Shown here piece after piece: positions 25,834-35,405 of a DNA stretch of 64,000 nt (within the stretch, counting starts at the first letter, position 1; each line of letters starts with the position of its first letter). Source of the stretch: G963675935 sp963675935 (GTDB taxonomy: Bacteria; Planctomycetota; Planctomycetia; Pirellulales; Thermoguttaceae); assembly GCA_963675935.2 (NCBI GenBank), contig CAXXPV010000008.1, forward strand, positions 496,001-560,000, read 5' to 3'. The notes beneath the pieces were generated by a model. The model was not told the DNA's origin. It saw only the letters and a program-made list of their open reading frames with translations, and ran no database searches. The translations under genes were made by a program, and so were the position numbers.

Positions 25834-25853
25834 GGCGGGGACAGGATTTGAAC
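25834..25853 (-). other. tRNA 3'-end fragment, probable attachment site
   Basis: The minus strand reads GTTCAAATCCTGTCCCCGCC, a T-loop plus 3' acceptor strand of a tRNA. The bases before it do not form the 5' T-stem, so only the 3' end is present. Integrases often recombine within such tRNA 3' ends, and an integrase C-terminal relic lies just beside it. I read it as an att site left by integration. Confidence 0.55.
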
Positions 25854-25855
25854 TA

Positions 25856-26104
25856 CCCCCGTTTTCCTCGGGAAATAACGTGGTTTCTGAAACAAGCGGC
25901 ACAGAATCCGGCACAGTTGGCGCACAATTCGCCTCAATTCCCCCCGACTTGGCGGCTGTTGTAGCTGCGTGGGCCAACCTGCCCGAGGAAACCCGACAGC
26001 AAATTCTTTCAGCCGTTCGGACAGCAGACGTTGTTCCACAGTCCGACATGGCGAGTTGCCGGGGCAATGGCGGCAATTCGGCTTTTGAGCATGTGCCTTC
26101 TTGA
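25856..26104 (+). pseudogene. Tyrosine integrase C-terminal tail relic
   Basis: The frame SETSGTESGTVGAQFASIPP, followed by AAWANLPEETRQQILSAVRT, resembles the poorly conserved C-terminal tails of planctomycete integrases; the split integrase at 46.5-47.3 kb has GGTDSGTPAAQNAAQQ at the same place. No catalytic residues are present. It marks the end of a former integrated element. Confidence 0.5.
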
Positions 26105-26273
26105 CCTGCCGGGTGGTCCGGTGGGCTTTTTGCGTTGTTTTTCGAGATGGAGCGTAAGAATGATTCGTGTAACGAAGCGTCGTGCTGCGTGTGGTTCCAC
26201 GGCCTCAAATGATTGCCCTGTGCGTCAGACGTTCTGCGTGGAGTTCATCACCCGCCCAAGCGGGTCGATTACA

Positions 26274-26585
26274 ATGGACAATTTCTATTGCGTTGCGAGT
26301 TCCCAAAAGGCGGTCGAGGACTTCCTTCGTTTCTCGTTTGGGCTTTGGTTGGACAGTCCTGACGAAATGGCCGACGACGAAGCAAACCAGTTTTTCCTTG
26401 GGCAGTCGTGCATCGTTCTGGAAAATGTGCGGCCGGTCGTGGCCATTTACTTTCGCCCGACGGCAAAAGGCGAGAGCAAGTTTCCAGTAGCACGGATTGT
26501 TGACATAAACAGCGGAGCCATTTGCGAAATGACGTTCGAGCAGTACGAGCAATCAGGCCGCAAGGTTCCAGTCTTGAGTCATTGA
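26274..26585 (+). CDS. Hypothetical protein
   Basis: 103 aa from ATG 26274: MDNFYCVASSQKAVEDFLRF, then SFGLWLDSPDEMADDEANQF, FLGQSCIVLENVRPVVAIYF and KFPVARIVDINSGAICEMTF. It alternates strands and helices like a small alpha/beta protein. The frame is open upstream but that part lacks coding character. No family recognised. It may be cargo of the element bounded by the tRNA fragment. Confidence 0.5.
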   Translation: MDNFYCVASSQKAVEDFLRFSFGLWLDSPDEMADDEANQFFLGQSCIVLENVRPVVAIYFRPTAKGESKFPVARIVDINSGAICEMTFEQYEQSGRKVPVLSH

Positions 26586-26632
26586 CGCCGGCGAGGTGCC
26601 TTGGATATGCAAGGCCCATAGATGCCATTACG

Positions 26633-26677
26633 GCCCATTGTAAGGATGCCCCGTTTCGCAGCACCCTTACAATGGGC
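26633..26677. repeat. Inverted repeat, 13-bp arms
   Basis: GCCCATTGTAAGG and CCTTACAATGGGC flank a 19-bp loop just after the hypothetical gene. There is no T-run, so a terminator is possible but not shown. Confidence 0.7.
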
Positions 26678-27378
26678 GACTTTTGCCGTGTTGTGAGTTC
26701 CAAGAAGTACGGTCTATGAAAAAGATAGAGGGTGGGCGGTAAAACGCCGTATTCTTTCAATCTTTCAATGGCTGGCCAGCCTTCTCTAATCGCGCAGTCG
26801 TTCCGCAAGCTCTTCCTGTGGTTCAATGGCCTCCCAAGCCCGCCAGCATCCCCACGCAAACGCACGGAGAGCATTTGCGACATTTCCATCCATCAGCACG
26901 TAGGACGCAAACCAGGGGCCATTAGCGGCGTTTGAGAGAATCGACGCGGCCACGATAAAAAAGGGGGACCCATCGAGCCGGCGAAATCTTAACCGGACCC
27001 CCGCCGGCCTTCATTCGGCCGGTAGAACCTATCTCCCGTTTCACTCTCTGCAATTTTCCGAATGTCAAACTGGGAAAGGGTTGAATGTTGAACTTGGACA
27101 CCGTGACCAAGTTTGTCTGGCAACTCTTTGAGATAGTTCATGACAACCTCGACCATCGGAACCAAAGATTGAATGTTCCCGACGCCGTGGCTGAATGCGG
27201 ATACCGGCAGCATCAATGAGCCGAAAATACCCTGGCAAAAATCGAGTTTTTAGAGAGGGTAAGGCGATGAATCGCTGTCTGCCGTCATTGTGCGAAACCA
27301 GTTGTCACACAACAGGTTAAATGGCGTGGCAACGAGACTCACGTCATCCCTCACATGGCTATGTCATCGAATACTAAC
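26678..27378. other. Mostly non-coding stretch before the five-gene operon
   Basis: No gene with family features. A minus-strand frame at 26989-27216 (MVEVVMNYLKELPDKLGHGV) is protein-like but unsupported. It contains the palindrome described at 27091-27113. Confidence 0.4.
27091..27113. promoter_or_regulatory. Palindrome of the TTGGACACCGTGTCCAA family (one mismatch)
   Basis: The 23-bp site has arms AACTTGG and CCAAGTT around ACACCGTGA. It matches the perfect palindrome at 37293-37315 in 22 of 23 positions. The two sites bracket the five-gene operon. Its form suggests a dimeric protein-binding site. Confidence 0.65.
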
Positions 27379-27407
27379 TTGACGGCCTCTTGTAGCAATG
27401 CTAAAAT
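27379..27407 (+). promoter_or_regulatory. Sigma-70-type promoter of the five-gene operon
   Basis: TTGACG at 27379-27384, a 17-bp spacer, then TAAAAT at 27402-27407. It lies about 125 bp upstream of the first start codon and gives a leader of about 118 nt. No other good promoter was seen within the operon. Confidence 0.7.
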
Positions 27408-27532
27408 GCCGGCCAGTCGTCCTTTCCGCAGAGATTAGCGAAAATGACGAATGGGCAGCAGAAGCGGGCAACTCTGCTTTGATGCCGTGCTGGTATTGAA
27501 ATTCCGATCTGTTATGCGTTGGAGGGGAGGCC

Positions 27533-30286
27533 ATGCGTATTCTGTGCGGCGTTGTCTGGCTGTGTCTCGCTACTTCGGCACTTGCGGCTGAACCGCCCGC
27601 GCCAAAGTGGGGCGAGGTGGATCAAGCTGTAGGTCAAGAAAAATACGCCGATGCTAAGAAATTGGCCGACGCGATCTTGCAACGCGGCACTCCCGACGAC
27701 CGCGTGAAGACCATGCAGGTCTACGGTCGTATCCTCCTCGGTCTTGGACAGAAGGAAGAGGCTCGGCAGTATCTTCGCACGATTACAGGTGGCCGCAAAG
27801 GTCGAGGCGTTGCCACTGGCCTGCCGGTAATCTACGCCGCGTGGCTCAAAGCCTACGACAAGCCCGAAGAGGCGATCAAGACTCTGGAAAAGATGTTGGA
27901 GCAGTCGGGCAGTGCGCCCGATGAGACCGCCGCCGAAGCCGCCGACGTGCTGGCGATGCTCTACATGGCCCGTGGCGAACAAGATAAAGCGAAGAAAGCC
28001 GTCGATTTCGGGCTGAAAACGCTCCAATACCGTGGCAAGAAGGACGGCTACGTCCTCACATTGCTGCAAAACCGTCTCAACAGCGACATTGCCGCCGGTC
28101 AGGCCAAACGGCTCTACAACGAGGCCGAAAAACTCCGTTCGCAAAACAAATTCGCCGAGGCAGGCCAACTCTTCGCCCAAATTCGTGCGATGTATCCGAA
28201 GAATCCGTGGGCACACGCCTCCGGTTTCCGCATCGGCCAGTGCTTCTTGGGATTGAACCAATCGGTGAAAGCCGCCGACTGGTGGCAAAAGTTCATCAAG
28301 GAATCGCCCACCGGTTCGTGGCGTGGTCAGGCTTATGTCGGGCTGATCGACGTTTCGCTGGAAACGCAACTCGATCTCAAGCGGGCGACGGAATTGGTCA
28401 TGGCGGCGTCGGCCACACTGGCCAAGGCGACGGAACCGACGTGGAAGGAAGCCGCCTACGACATTCATCTTCGGCAGGGCATTGTCTCGCTGGCCGACGG
28501 CCGTTTCGATGCCGCCGTGCAAGGATTTCGGGACGCCAAGCCGTCGGCCCCTGGCGATGTTCAAGCCGGATTGGACCGGCTGACCGAGGCCGCTCTGAAT
28601 CGGGCGAAGCTGGTGCCAGACGAATTGTGCGTCGGCGACGACCGGGCGACGACCGCACTGGTGCTGGGCAACATCTACAACGTCCTTCACCAATACGACG
28701 CCGCGAAGCGATGGTTCAGCCTGTTGCTAAATGGTTCGCTACGCAGCCATTCTGCTGCCCATCGTTCCTTCGCAGGTCTCGGGCTTGCCCGTGCCGTCAT
28801 CGCCAGCGATAAGAGCCTTCCCGGCTCGAAAGTCAACCCATTGACCCAAGCCAAGACGATTTACGAAGCCAGCCTGCAAGAATTTCCGAAAGCCTCGTGG
28901 CACGACGAAACGCTCTATCGCTTGGCCACGATTATCCAGGACCAAGCCAACGCGACATTCGCCAATTCATCAAAACCAGCCGCGAACGGAAAAAACACTC
29001 AACAAGTCAGACCAAACACACTGCAAACCGATCTCAAGGCCGAGCGGGAGCGACGAATCGCGTGGGTGAAGGCCAAGGGCGAGGCATTGCCCTACTGGCA
29101 AGACATTATCAAGCGTTATCCGCAAAGCCCTCTTTGCGAACAGGCGTTTTATTGTGCTGGTGTGTTGCAGTACGAAATGGCGGATGCCGAACCGGCTACC
29201 ACGTCCGACCAGCGGTGGAAAGATGCCGACGCCATGTTCAAGCAACTTTGCGAGCGGTATCCCCAAAGTCCCTATGCCTGTGATGCCTACGTTCGCCAGA
29301 TTGACTTTGCGTTGGAACGAAAGTTTGATATGAAGCTGGCAACCTCGCTTGTGGATCGCGGCATCCAATGGGCGAAGGATCAGAAAGTAACGGTTTCAAC
29401 GGCCGCAAATGGTTCATTAACCCAACAATCTATCGAAGATGCTGCCAGAACGATTCAAAACGCCTCGGCGAAGTTGCCCGAGTGGTCTCAACCCGGCACG
29501 AAACCGCCGGCCGATTTGCTCAACGACCTCTACAATCTCTATCTCCGTGCCGGAATCTTGGCATACCTTCAAGAGAAATACGACGAAGCAATCCTATATT
29601 TCGACAAGGCCGGCCCTGTACGCCCAACCGATGGGATGCAGGCTACCTTTGACCGGCAAAAGTTTGGTCTTCACATTCTCAAAGTCTGCTCGGTGCGTAA
29701 AACGCCGGCGTGGCGTCCCGATGCCATTGATGCAGCCAAAAAGGACAGCCAGAAGTTGGCCCTGAAACTTGCCGACACCTATCTGCATTCGCAACGTCCC
29801 AAAAAAGCCGACGCAATCTACAAACAACTACTTGCGGGCAATTCGTTATTCGGCTATCCCAGTAAGGCAGTCGAAAGCTATTGTGTGATGCGTTTGGCGC
29901 AAGCATATTCAAGGGACAACGCCAACCGAGACAAGTCCATTGAGTATTACAGCCGCTTCTACAAAAATGACTACGCCGAGTTTCCTTGGGCTGCCGACGC
30001 GATCATACGTCTGGCCGTACTTGAACACAACACTACTCGCGACCCTCGTCGCACCATTTCACATTACCAATACATTCTCAAAAAGTACCCAAACCACCCA
30101 GATGCCGAACGGGCTATGTATTTTCTTACACTCGATGCCCTCCAATTGGGCGACAAGAAGTTTGCGGAGGCGTCCTGCAAACAGTTTGTTGAGAAATACC
30201 CGCGTAGCGAGTGGAAAAAACACGTTGAGACCGTCTTGACCAATGAGGTTCCAAAACTACAAGATAAGGAAGGGAAGCAGCAGTAA
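27533..30286 (+). CDS. Exported TPR-rich protein (operon gene 1)
   Basis: 917 aa. The N-terminus MRILCGVVWLCLATSALAAE is a signal peptide cut after ALA. The rest is a long array of TPR-like helix pairs, for example EDQDKAKKAVDFG-type units, NKFAEAGQLFAQIRAMYPKN, IKRYPQSPLCEQAFYCAGVL, MFKQLCERYPQSPYACDAYV and ILKKYPNHPDAERAMYFLTL. The periodic YPxxP ends are typical of YbgF/BamD-like repeats that hold protein partners in the periplasm. A GGAGGGGAGG site precedes the ATG. It is the first gene of a five-gene operon and probably a scaffold. No enzyme domain is seen. Confidence 0.8.
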   Translation: MRILCGVVWLCLATSALAAEPPAPKWGEVDQAVGQEKYADAKKLADAILQRGTPDDRVKTMQVYGRILLGLGQKEEARQYLRTITGGRKGRGVATGLPVIYAAWLKAYDKPEEAIKTLEKMLEQSGSAPDETAAEAADVLAMLYMARGEQDKAKKAVDFGLKTLQYRGKKDGYVLTLLQNRLNSDIAAGQAKRLYNEAEKLRSQNKFAEAGQLFAQIRAMYPKNPWAHASGFRIGQCFLGLNQSVKAADWWQKFIKESPTGSWRGQAYVGLIDVSLETQLDLKRATELVMAASATLAKATEPTWKEAAYDIHLRQGIVSLADGRFDAAVQGFRDAKPSAPGDVQAGLDRLTEAALNRAKLVPDELCVGDDRATTALVLGNIYNVLHQYDAAKRWFSLLLNGSLRSHSAAHRSFAGLGLARAVIASDKSLPGSKVNPLTQAKTIYEASLQEFPKASWHDETLYRLATIIQDQANATFANSSKPAANGKNTQQVRPNTLQTDLKAERERRIAWVKAKGEALPYWQDIIKRYPQSPLCEQAFYCAGVLQYEMADAEPATTSDQRWKDADAMFKQLCERYPQSPYACDAYVRQIDFALERKFDMKLATSLVDRGIQWAKDQKVTVSTAANGSLTQQSIEDAARTIQNASAKLPEWSQPGTKPPADLLNDLYNLYLRAGILAYLQEKYDEAILYFDKAGPVRPTDGMQATFDRQKFGLHILKVCSVRKTPAWRPDAIDAAKKDSQKLALKLADTYLHSQRPKKADAIYKQLLAGNSLFGYPSKAVESYCVMRLAQAYSRDNANRDKSIEYYSRFYKNDYAEFPWAADAIIRLAVLEHNTTRDPRRTISHYQYILKKYPNHPDAERAMYFLTLDALQLGDKKFAEASCKQFVEKYPRSEWKKHVETVLTNEVPKLQDKEGKQQ

Positions 30287-32079
30287 TGATTACAAATCAT
30301 CGACGATGGAGGATGCGAATCATAGTTGCCGGCTGGGCCGCTCTGGCGGTGTGTTCCTTGTGCCAAGGCGCAGTAAGTACCGATGTGCTTGACGGGCTGG
30401 ATGACGCGCATATCGGCCGGTATTCATCGGAAGGCCCTGGCCCAGACTATTTGACCACAACCGAATCAGGAAAGGCCCTTAAGGTCACTGACGGCAGCGC
30501 TGCCGCAGAAAACCCGGACGTGGCAGAGAAGATATACTTTGATGCTAAGGAAACAAACGGCGCAACAGCGTGTTTTTCGGGGCGGACGCCCGCCGAGCAG
30601 GAAGCCAACGCGGCAATGAAGCCTGGGCGTTCTGCTCATTGGGGCTGCATGTATACAGTCAACGGCGAGTATACCGGGTCGGGCGGTGCAGTTCCGTCTC
30701 CTGATACATGGACAAACAAGTTCAAGGACAAACCCCGTATTGTCTTGGAGATCAACGACGATGGTGACGCAGATAATATAGTTCCATCTGGCGGCAGCGG
30801 AACATTGACGGTTACACTTAAGGGTGGTTCAGCCGGCCTGCAATACACGGTCAGCCTGTCGTCAAGTCCAAATAACATCGTGGAAATTGTGACAACTTCC
30901 TTTTCGCTTGCCGGTGAAGGTGGCACTCGGGTTATCAACTTAAATGGCCTATCGGCTGGTGTAGTCACAATCACTGCTAGTTGTAATGAGGCTGCTCCCG
31001 ATACTGCGCAAGTCAGCCTAAAGGTGGTCAGTGCGGAGATAATATCTGTTGGATTTACCAGTGACCACAGCTTACTCAAGAAGAATCCAACTTCGGGGAG
31101 TATCTGGGGCAATTCTAGTACAGCTATGGAAAAACCCGAGTGGATAGCAGGTGGACGAAATAATCCGATAAGTCACACGAAAGACACTAAGATTTCGGTC
31201 ACGGTCACCGTTAAGGTGGAGCCATCTGATGTTGCGTTTGATTTGACCGGGAGTGGTTCCGGTTATATGACTTTCCCAACAACCAGTCGCAACTCGACCG
31301 GTGCCAACCAAGGAATTGACGTTACGGCTACCGACAACCTACCAAACAGGGTGTGCTTTCGGCAGCAGAGTTGCAACTGGACAATCAAAGTTGGGACACT
31401 CCAGTGTTGCCAACGAACATCTGGGCCACACAAGATGTATGTGACATGGGGAACACCTTCGGGAATAGCCACACAAAAGAGGATGGAATGGTCGTGTAAC
31501 GGCCAGGATTTGACCACCGAGAATAAAGTTGCTGTTCATGTTCGCGACAAGGCACATGCTGGAACTTGGTTCATGAATGGCAAACAACCCCCGAGTCCGA
31601 TCTGGAATGCGTTACTGAACAACGAGGATAATGCCGTTGACTGTATAGCTGCCGCATCACTTGCCGCAACATCACTGACACTTCTTGGAGTACCTGATGC
31701 GAGCATAGATTACGCGCACCCGACTGGCGCTAACCCTGCCGGCAATAAAGACGCCAGTGACCGAGAACAAGACTTCTGTCCAATTCATGGCGTTCTCTAT
31801 TTGCGATACGCTCAAGGTGTCCCGGCACGTAGCGAGACCGACCCAACGGGGGCGTACTTGAACAATTTTGAGGGTTGTTTTAAGGTTAAGATTGCCGATG
31901 TCTGGAACTACTACACCGTATGGGACCCATCGGGGCCATTTGCCGATCCGAATGGCCTTTTAAGAGTGCTTAACAACGTTCAGAATTTGGATCAATGGTG
32001 GAGCTACACTCTTCCGTACGACATAAGATACAGAGATTTGGATAGTCTTCCCAATAAAGTTACACTCCCCACCCCTTAA
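30286..32079 (+). CDS. Exported protein with degenerate transglutaminase-like C-terminus (operon gene 2)
   Basis: 597 aa; signal peptide VAGWAALAVCSLCQGAV after a basic start. Start overlaps the previous stop (TAATG), so translation is coupled. Residues about 140-260 look like an Ig-like beta-domain (GSGTLTVTLKGGSAGLQYTV, then LSAGVVTITASCNEAAPDTA). The C-terminal part has the outline of a transglutaminase-like fold: DCIAAASLAATSLTLLGVPD with a candidate cysteine, then FEGCFKVKIADVWNYYTVWD and PSGPF, ending with the usual Trp-Asp-Pro. The catalytic histidine is not evident, so it may be inactive. Domain reading is tentative; export is clear. Confidence 0.65.
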   Translation: MITNHRRWRMRIIVAGWAALAVCSLCQGAVSTDVLDGLDDAHIGRYSSEGPGPDYLTTTESGKALKVTDGSAAAENPDVAEKIYFDAKETNGATACFSGRTPAEQEANAAMKPGRSAHWGCMYTVNGEYTGSGGAVPSPDTWTNKFKDKPRIVLEINDDGDADNIVPSGGSGTLTVTLKGGSAGLQYTVSLSSSPNNIVEIVTTSFSLAGEGGTRVINLNGLSAGVVTITASCNEAAPDTAQVSLKVVSAEIISVGFTSDHSLLKKNPTSGSIWGNSSTAMEKPEWIAGGRNNPISHTKDTKISVTVTVKVEPSDVAFDLTGSGSGYMTFPTTSRNSTGANQGIDVTATDNLPNRVCFRQQSCNWTIKVGTLQCCQRTSGPHKMYVTWGTPSGIATQKRMEWSCNGQDLTTENKVAVHVRDKAHAGTWFMNGKQPPSPIWNALLNNEDNAVDCIAAASLAATSLTLLGVPDASIDYAHPTGANPAGNKDASDREQDFCPIHGVLYLRYAQGVPARSETDPTGAYLNNFEGCFKVKIADVWNYYTVWDPSGPFADPNGLLRVLNNVQNLDQWWSYTLPYDIRYRDLDSLPNKVTLPTP

Positions 32080-32103
32080 CTCGAATTATCATTGGAGGTA
32101 CCC

Positions 32104-33204
32104 ATGTGTTCACGCATAAATCGACCTAGGATACTGTTTGGATGTTTTTGTTCGGTCATTTTGTTGGCAGTGCCGGTTGTCTCGGCCGAAGTCAAAAAAA
32201 TAGACATCACGGAGGAAAAGGGAATCGCTTACGTTCTGGACTCTTATCACTCAGTTGCCAAGTGGCCTACGGATGCCGAAGTGAAAAGAGACGTTGCAAA
32301 TGCCGATGAGATTCGCGCGTCCCTTCCCGCTTTTGAGAAGTGGACAAAGCGTGTTTTGGCGGACAAATACGTTCCCGCCAATCTCCGCGAGTGTATTTTT
32401 GGACTTAAGAAGTGGGACCACCAAGGAGATGTCCTCTTTGCAGACTATCAAGTCAATGATATAGCCATCTACATTCAAGATAGCCCGACGATTTTTACCG
32501 TTAGAGTCGTATCCGACAAGTTTGGCAACGATGTTACGGACTGGGAGCAGCATGTTCGTAACTTTTGCAAAGGGTTCCTTAGTCGCCCCGAAAGACTGTT
32601 GGACTATACGAAATTGTACGTCTGCCATGTAGGGAAGACACCAATAAGGCGTATCGACTTATTGCTTCCAAGACCTGAAAAATCAAAGGAGTTTACGGAA
32701 TTGTGGCACGAGGGAAATCCGTGCATTTGGATGGATGGCAAGAGTGTCATCGTCACGGTTACGAAAGTTCTTGGAATGGGGCGGTGGCCTGATGACAGTG
32801 ACTTTGGCGTCGCGCAACGATTTCCCCCATTGTCCGCTGCATTGGCTAAGGTCAGCACCAAGGAGCTTGCCACGCTCCTTGCCAATGAAAAGAATTCTAG
32901 GGATCGCGACATTCTTATTGGATTGCTTGTTAAGAGGCCAGACTCGGCTGTCGTGATCCCGCAGTTGATTTCTTTATATGAGAAGGCGAGTAAGACCGAC
33001 GACGATTTGCGAATGAGTGTTATTCAAAATCTTGGAGTATTGGCAAGAACACATGGAGAGGCATATAGGGAACGCGTTCGAGAACTGGCTACCAAGAGTT
33101 TACAGGAGGAAGGCAATACACGACTAATGAACAGCGTCTTAAATAATGTTGTCAATTCCCTAAAAGACAACAGGAATGAGCAGAAGGATGCGACCAACCA
33201 TTAA
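32104..33204 (+). CDS. Exported protein with C-terminal HEAT-like helices (operon gene 3)
   Basis: 366 aa from ATG 32104, chosen because GGAGG lies six bases upstream. The signal peptide (LFGCFCSVILLAVPVVSAE) ends with VSA. The central part (about 30-230) is a mixed fold I do not recognise. The last third is helical and HEAT-like: ELATLLANEKNSRDRDILIG, VIPQLISLYEKASKTDDDLR, MSVIQNLGVLARTHGEAYRE. This suggests a protein-binding role outside the cytoplasm. It is 24 bp after gene 2. No homologue can be named from sequence alone. Confidence 0.65.
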   Translation: MCSRINRPRILFGCFCSVILLAVPVVSAEVKKIDITEEKGIAYVLDSYHSVAKWPTDAEVKRDVANADEIRASLPAFEKWTKRVLADKYVPANLRECIFGLKKWDHQGDVLFADYQVNDIAIYIQDSPTIFTVRVVSDKFGNDVTDWEQHVRNFCKGFLSRPERLLDYTKLYVCHVGKTPIRRIDLLLPRPEKSKEFTELWHEGNPCIWMDGKSVIVTVTKVLGMGRWPDDSDFGVAQRFPPLSAALAKVSTKELATLLANEKNSRDRDILIGLLVKRPDSAVVIPQLISLYEKASKTDDDLRMSVIQNLGVLARTHGEAYRERVRELATKSLQEEGNTRLMNSVLNNVVNSLKDNRNEQKDATNH

Positions 33205-33296
33205 TGCGGCCGCGTAGATTCAAAGGCACGAGCAGCAGACCGACCGAGAACACCGATTTCCTGCACTTTGAAGAGGAAACGTGAGTGATGAAGTAG

Positions 33297-35405
33297 ATGT
33301 ACGGACGAAAGACAGTTCAAATGCAATATCGGATAGCACTCCGTGGTCTGGTGTTAAGCCTGCCATTTACGCTGGGGCTCGCTATTGCAGAGGGTGGCGT
33401 TGGCCAGCCGCTCGACCGTAGCGCCGCTCTTGCGTCAACGACACCCAGGCGTACAGTACCTGCAAAATTCGGCGATGTGGTGGTGCGGGGACAAGAAGGA
33501 TCGGAGTCGCTTGCGATGCTCCAGGCCATAGCCGACACCTTCTCATCGAAGGACAAACTAGACGTTACTTTTGATGACCACGCATCATTCGGACGTTTCT
33601 GCGATCGAGATAATCCATTTCACATTGTAATTCAAGAAGGCAATCTCACGCACCATCAAGAACGGTGTTTGAAGTGGCGATTCGGCGTTGGCACACCGCA
33701 ACCGGAGGCGTTTGTGATCGGACAATTCCGCGTGATTATCGTCGTGCATAAAAACAATCCAATGCACTCGCTCGATTTCGCGGGCATCCGAAAAGCCCTT
33801 TGCCCCAAGGGAAAAGAGCTGCAATGGCAGGACATTGGCGGAGCGGGCACGGGCCACATTCGCGGATACGGACAGATGGGAAACGCCTGGACTTGCCAGT
33901 TGATTCAAGATAAGTGCATGACCCGATGGCGCGACGCCGACACGCCCGGTATCCGCGAGCAACAACGACTTGGCTTTCGGGACGACATCAAAACCTGTTC
34001 GGACGCGGCCGAGGTCATCGCGAAGGTTCGTGCCGACCGCAACTCGCTAGGCTTCTTCGCCACCGGCGACCGGCCGACGGAACACGATCTCTATGGCGTC
34101 AGAGTGCTTGCCATCGCCACGAAGCAAGGCGACAAGCCCATCGCACCCTCTTGGGAATCAACCGATGCGGAAACCTATCCACTGGCCAATTCGCTAACGC
34201 TCTACGTTCATCCCGACGCTCCGCTGCCGGCGAGGGAGTTCTGCAAGTTCGCCACAGGCCCAGAAGCCGCAAAGATTGTGAATCAGTTCGGCCTTTGGCC
34301 AGAATATGAACTCGAAAAGGAACGCGGCAAGCAGCGCCTAGCAGACGTGAAAGCAGGCAAGGGCGTTGAAATAGCTATCTTTGACTTGACCGACAACGAA
34401 AACGTAATCAAGAATTTGGCTACCGAGTTCGTCAAGGCAAAAGCGGCCGTGCAGTTGAAGTTCCCAAAGGAAAGGACTTCTGCCGACTTGCTGTTGACGG
34501 ATGGGGATAGTGGGCCGGCGGCAAATCTCAAGTCTGTCGAACTTGGCCGCATGGCCGTGGGCGTTGTCGTGCATCCTGAAAATCCACTGGATTCGCTACC
34601 AATCGACGAGACTCGGGCTATCTTCTGCGGTGAAATCAAGAAGTGGCCTGCCGTGCGAGGCGTGGCACCAGTTATGCACGTCTTCGGACTGAAACAAAGC
34701 GACCCGATTGCACAATTGATGAAGGAAAAGCTAGGCGGACGGTCGTTGAAATACGTCAATCAGCCCAGCAGCGAGAAGGTGATTCTGGCCGTGGCACGCG
34801 ATCCGGCGGCCATCGGGTTCGTCGATTTGAGCCAACTGCCGGAGAATGAGAAATCGGTCAAGCGGGTGAAGGTGACGGTCGGCACGAAAGACCCGCGAAG
34901 CACCAATATATGGTATGACGATAATCCGCTCGCTCGAACGCTGACGCTCTACGTCTCGCCCAAGGCCAGCCAGACGGCCAAGGATTTTGCCGAGTTCCTC
35001 ACGCCGGAACATTGCAAGGAGATTATTGCCAAACACAATCTGTTGCCGCCGTTGCATGTTAGTAGCCAAGTGGCCGATGCACGACCAAAGGGCGATGGGA
35101 CCGAAGGTGACGAGTCACAGCTTGCGTTGGATGAGGAGACCGTGAAAAAGCCAGTGAAGAAGACGGTCGAAGAACCAAAGCCAGTAGCCACGGTGGCGGA
35201 GAAACCGAAAAAACCGCAGAAACCGGCGGTAAAGTATGTTGCGGATGAACCTGCGGATACGACGCCGGAGAAGAGACGGCAAGGCATGCCAGCGCTATCG
35301 AACGAGCAGACCGTATGGCTGATCGGCGGCGTTGTCGGCGTGATTGCCCTGTCGCTGGGTATCGGCTGGCTCCGTTCGCCGCATCGCAAGAGGCCGCGTA
35401 GGTGA
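33297..35405 (+). CDS. Double PstS-like substrate-binding protein with C-terminal anchor (operon gene 4)
   Basis: 702 aa. Signal sequence GLVLSLPFTLGLAIAEGG. Two PstS-type (PBP-like) domains follow: about 55-340 (NPMHSLDFAGIRKALCPKGK, LGFFATGDRP, SLTLYVHPDAPLPAREFCKF) and about 355-600 (NPLDSLPIDETRAIFCGEIK, IGFVDLSQLPENEK, TLTLYVSPKASQTAKDFAEF). Each has the hinge and lid sequence marks of phosphate-binding proteins. A charged linker with KKPVKK repeats leads to one helix (VWLIGGVVGVIALSLGIGWL) and a basic end. No pstCAB genes follow, so it is not an ordinary phosphate transporter part. Its stop overlaps the next start (GTGA). Confidence 0.75.
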   Translation: MYGRKTVQMQYRIALRGLVLSLPFTLGLAIAEGGVGQPLDRSAALASTTPRRTVPAKFGDVVVRGQEGSESLAMLQAIADTFSSKDKLDVTFDDHASFGRFCDRDNPFHIVIQEGNLTHHQERCLKWRFGVGTPQPEAFVIGQFRVIIVVHKNNPMHSLDFAGIRKALCPKGKELQWQDIGGAGTGHIRGYGQMGNAWTCQLIQDKCMTRWRDADTPGIREQQRLGFRDDIKTCSDAAEVIAKVRADRNSLGFFATGDRPTEHDLYGVRVLAIATKQGDKPIAPSWESTDAETYPLANSLTLYVHPDAPLPAREFCKFATGPEAAKIVNQFGLWPEYELEKERGKQRLADVKAGKGVEIAIFDLTDNENVIKNLATEFVKAKAAVQLKFPKERTSADLLLTDGDSGPAANLKSVELGRMAVGVVVHPENPLDSLPIDETRAIFCGEIKKWPAVRGVAPVMHVFGLKQSDPIAQLMKEKLGGRSLKYVNQPSSEKVILAVARDPAAIGFVDLSQLPENEKSVKRVKVTVGTKDPRSTNIWYDDNPLARTLTLYVSPKASQTAKDFAEFLTPEHCKEIIAKHNLLPPLHVSSQVADARPKGDGTEGDESQLALDEETVKKPVKKTVEEPKPVATVAEKPKKPQKPAVKYVADEPADTTPEKRRQGMPALSNEQTVWLIGGVVGVIALSLGIGWLRSPHRKRPRR

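Noticed and set aside
25470..26039. 189-codon minus-strand frame
   Set aside because: It crosses the tRNA 3' fragment and the integrase tail relic of the plus strand and shows no coding character.
27512..28693. 393-codon minus-strand frame opposite the TPR gene
   Set aside because: It overlaps the signal peptide and TPR repeats of the plus-strand gene and has no motif of its own.
33297..35405. Phosphate ABC transporter (pst) operon
   Set aside because: Only binding-protein domains are present; no PstC, PstA, PstB or PhoU gene is nearby.
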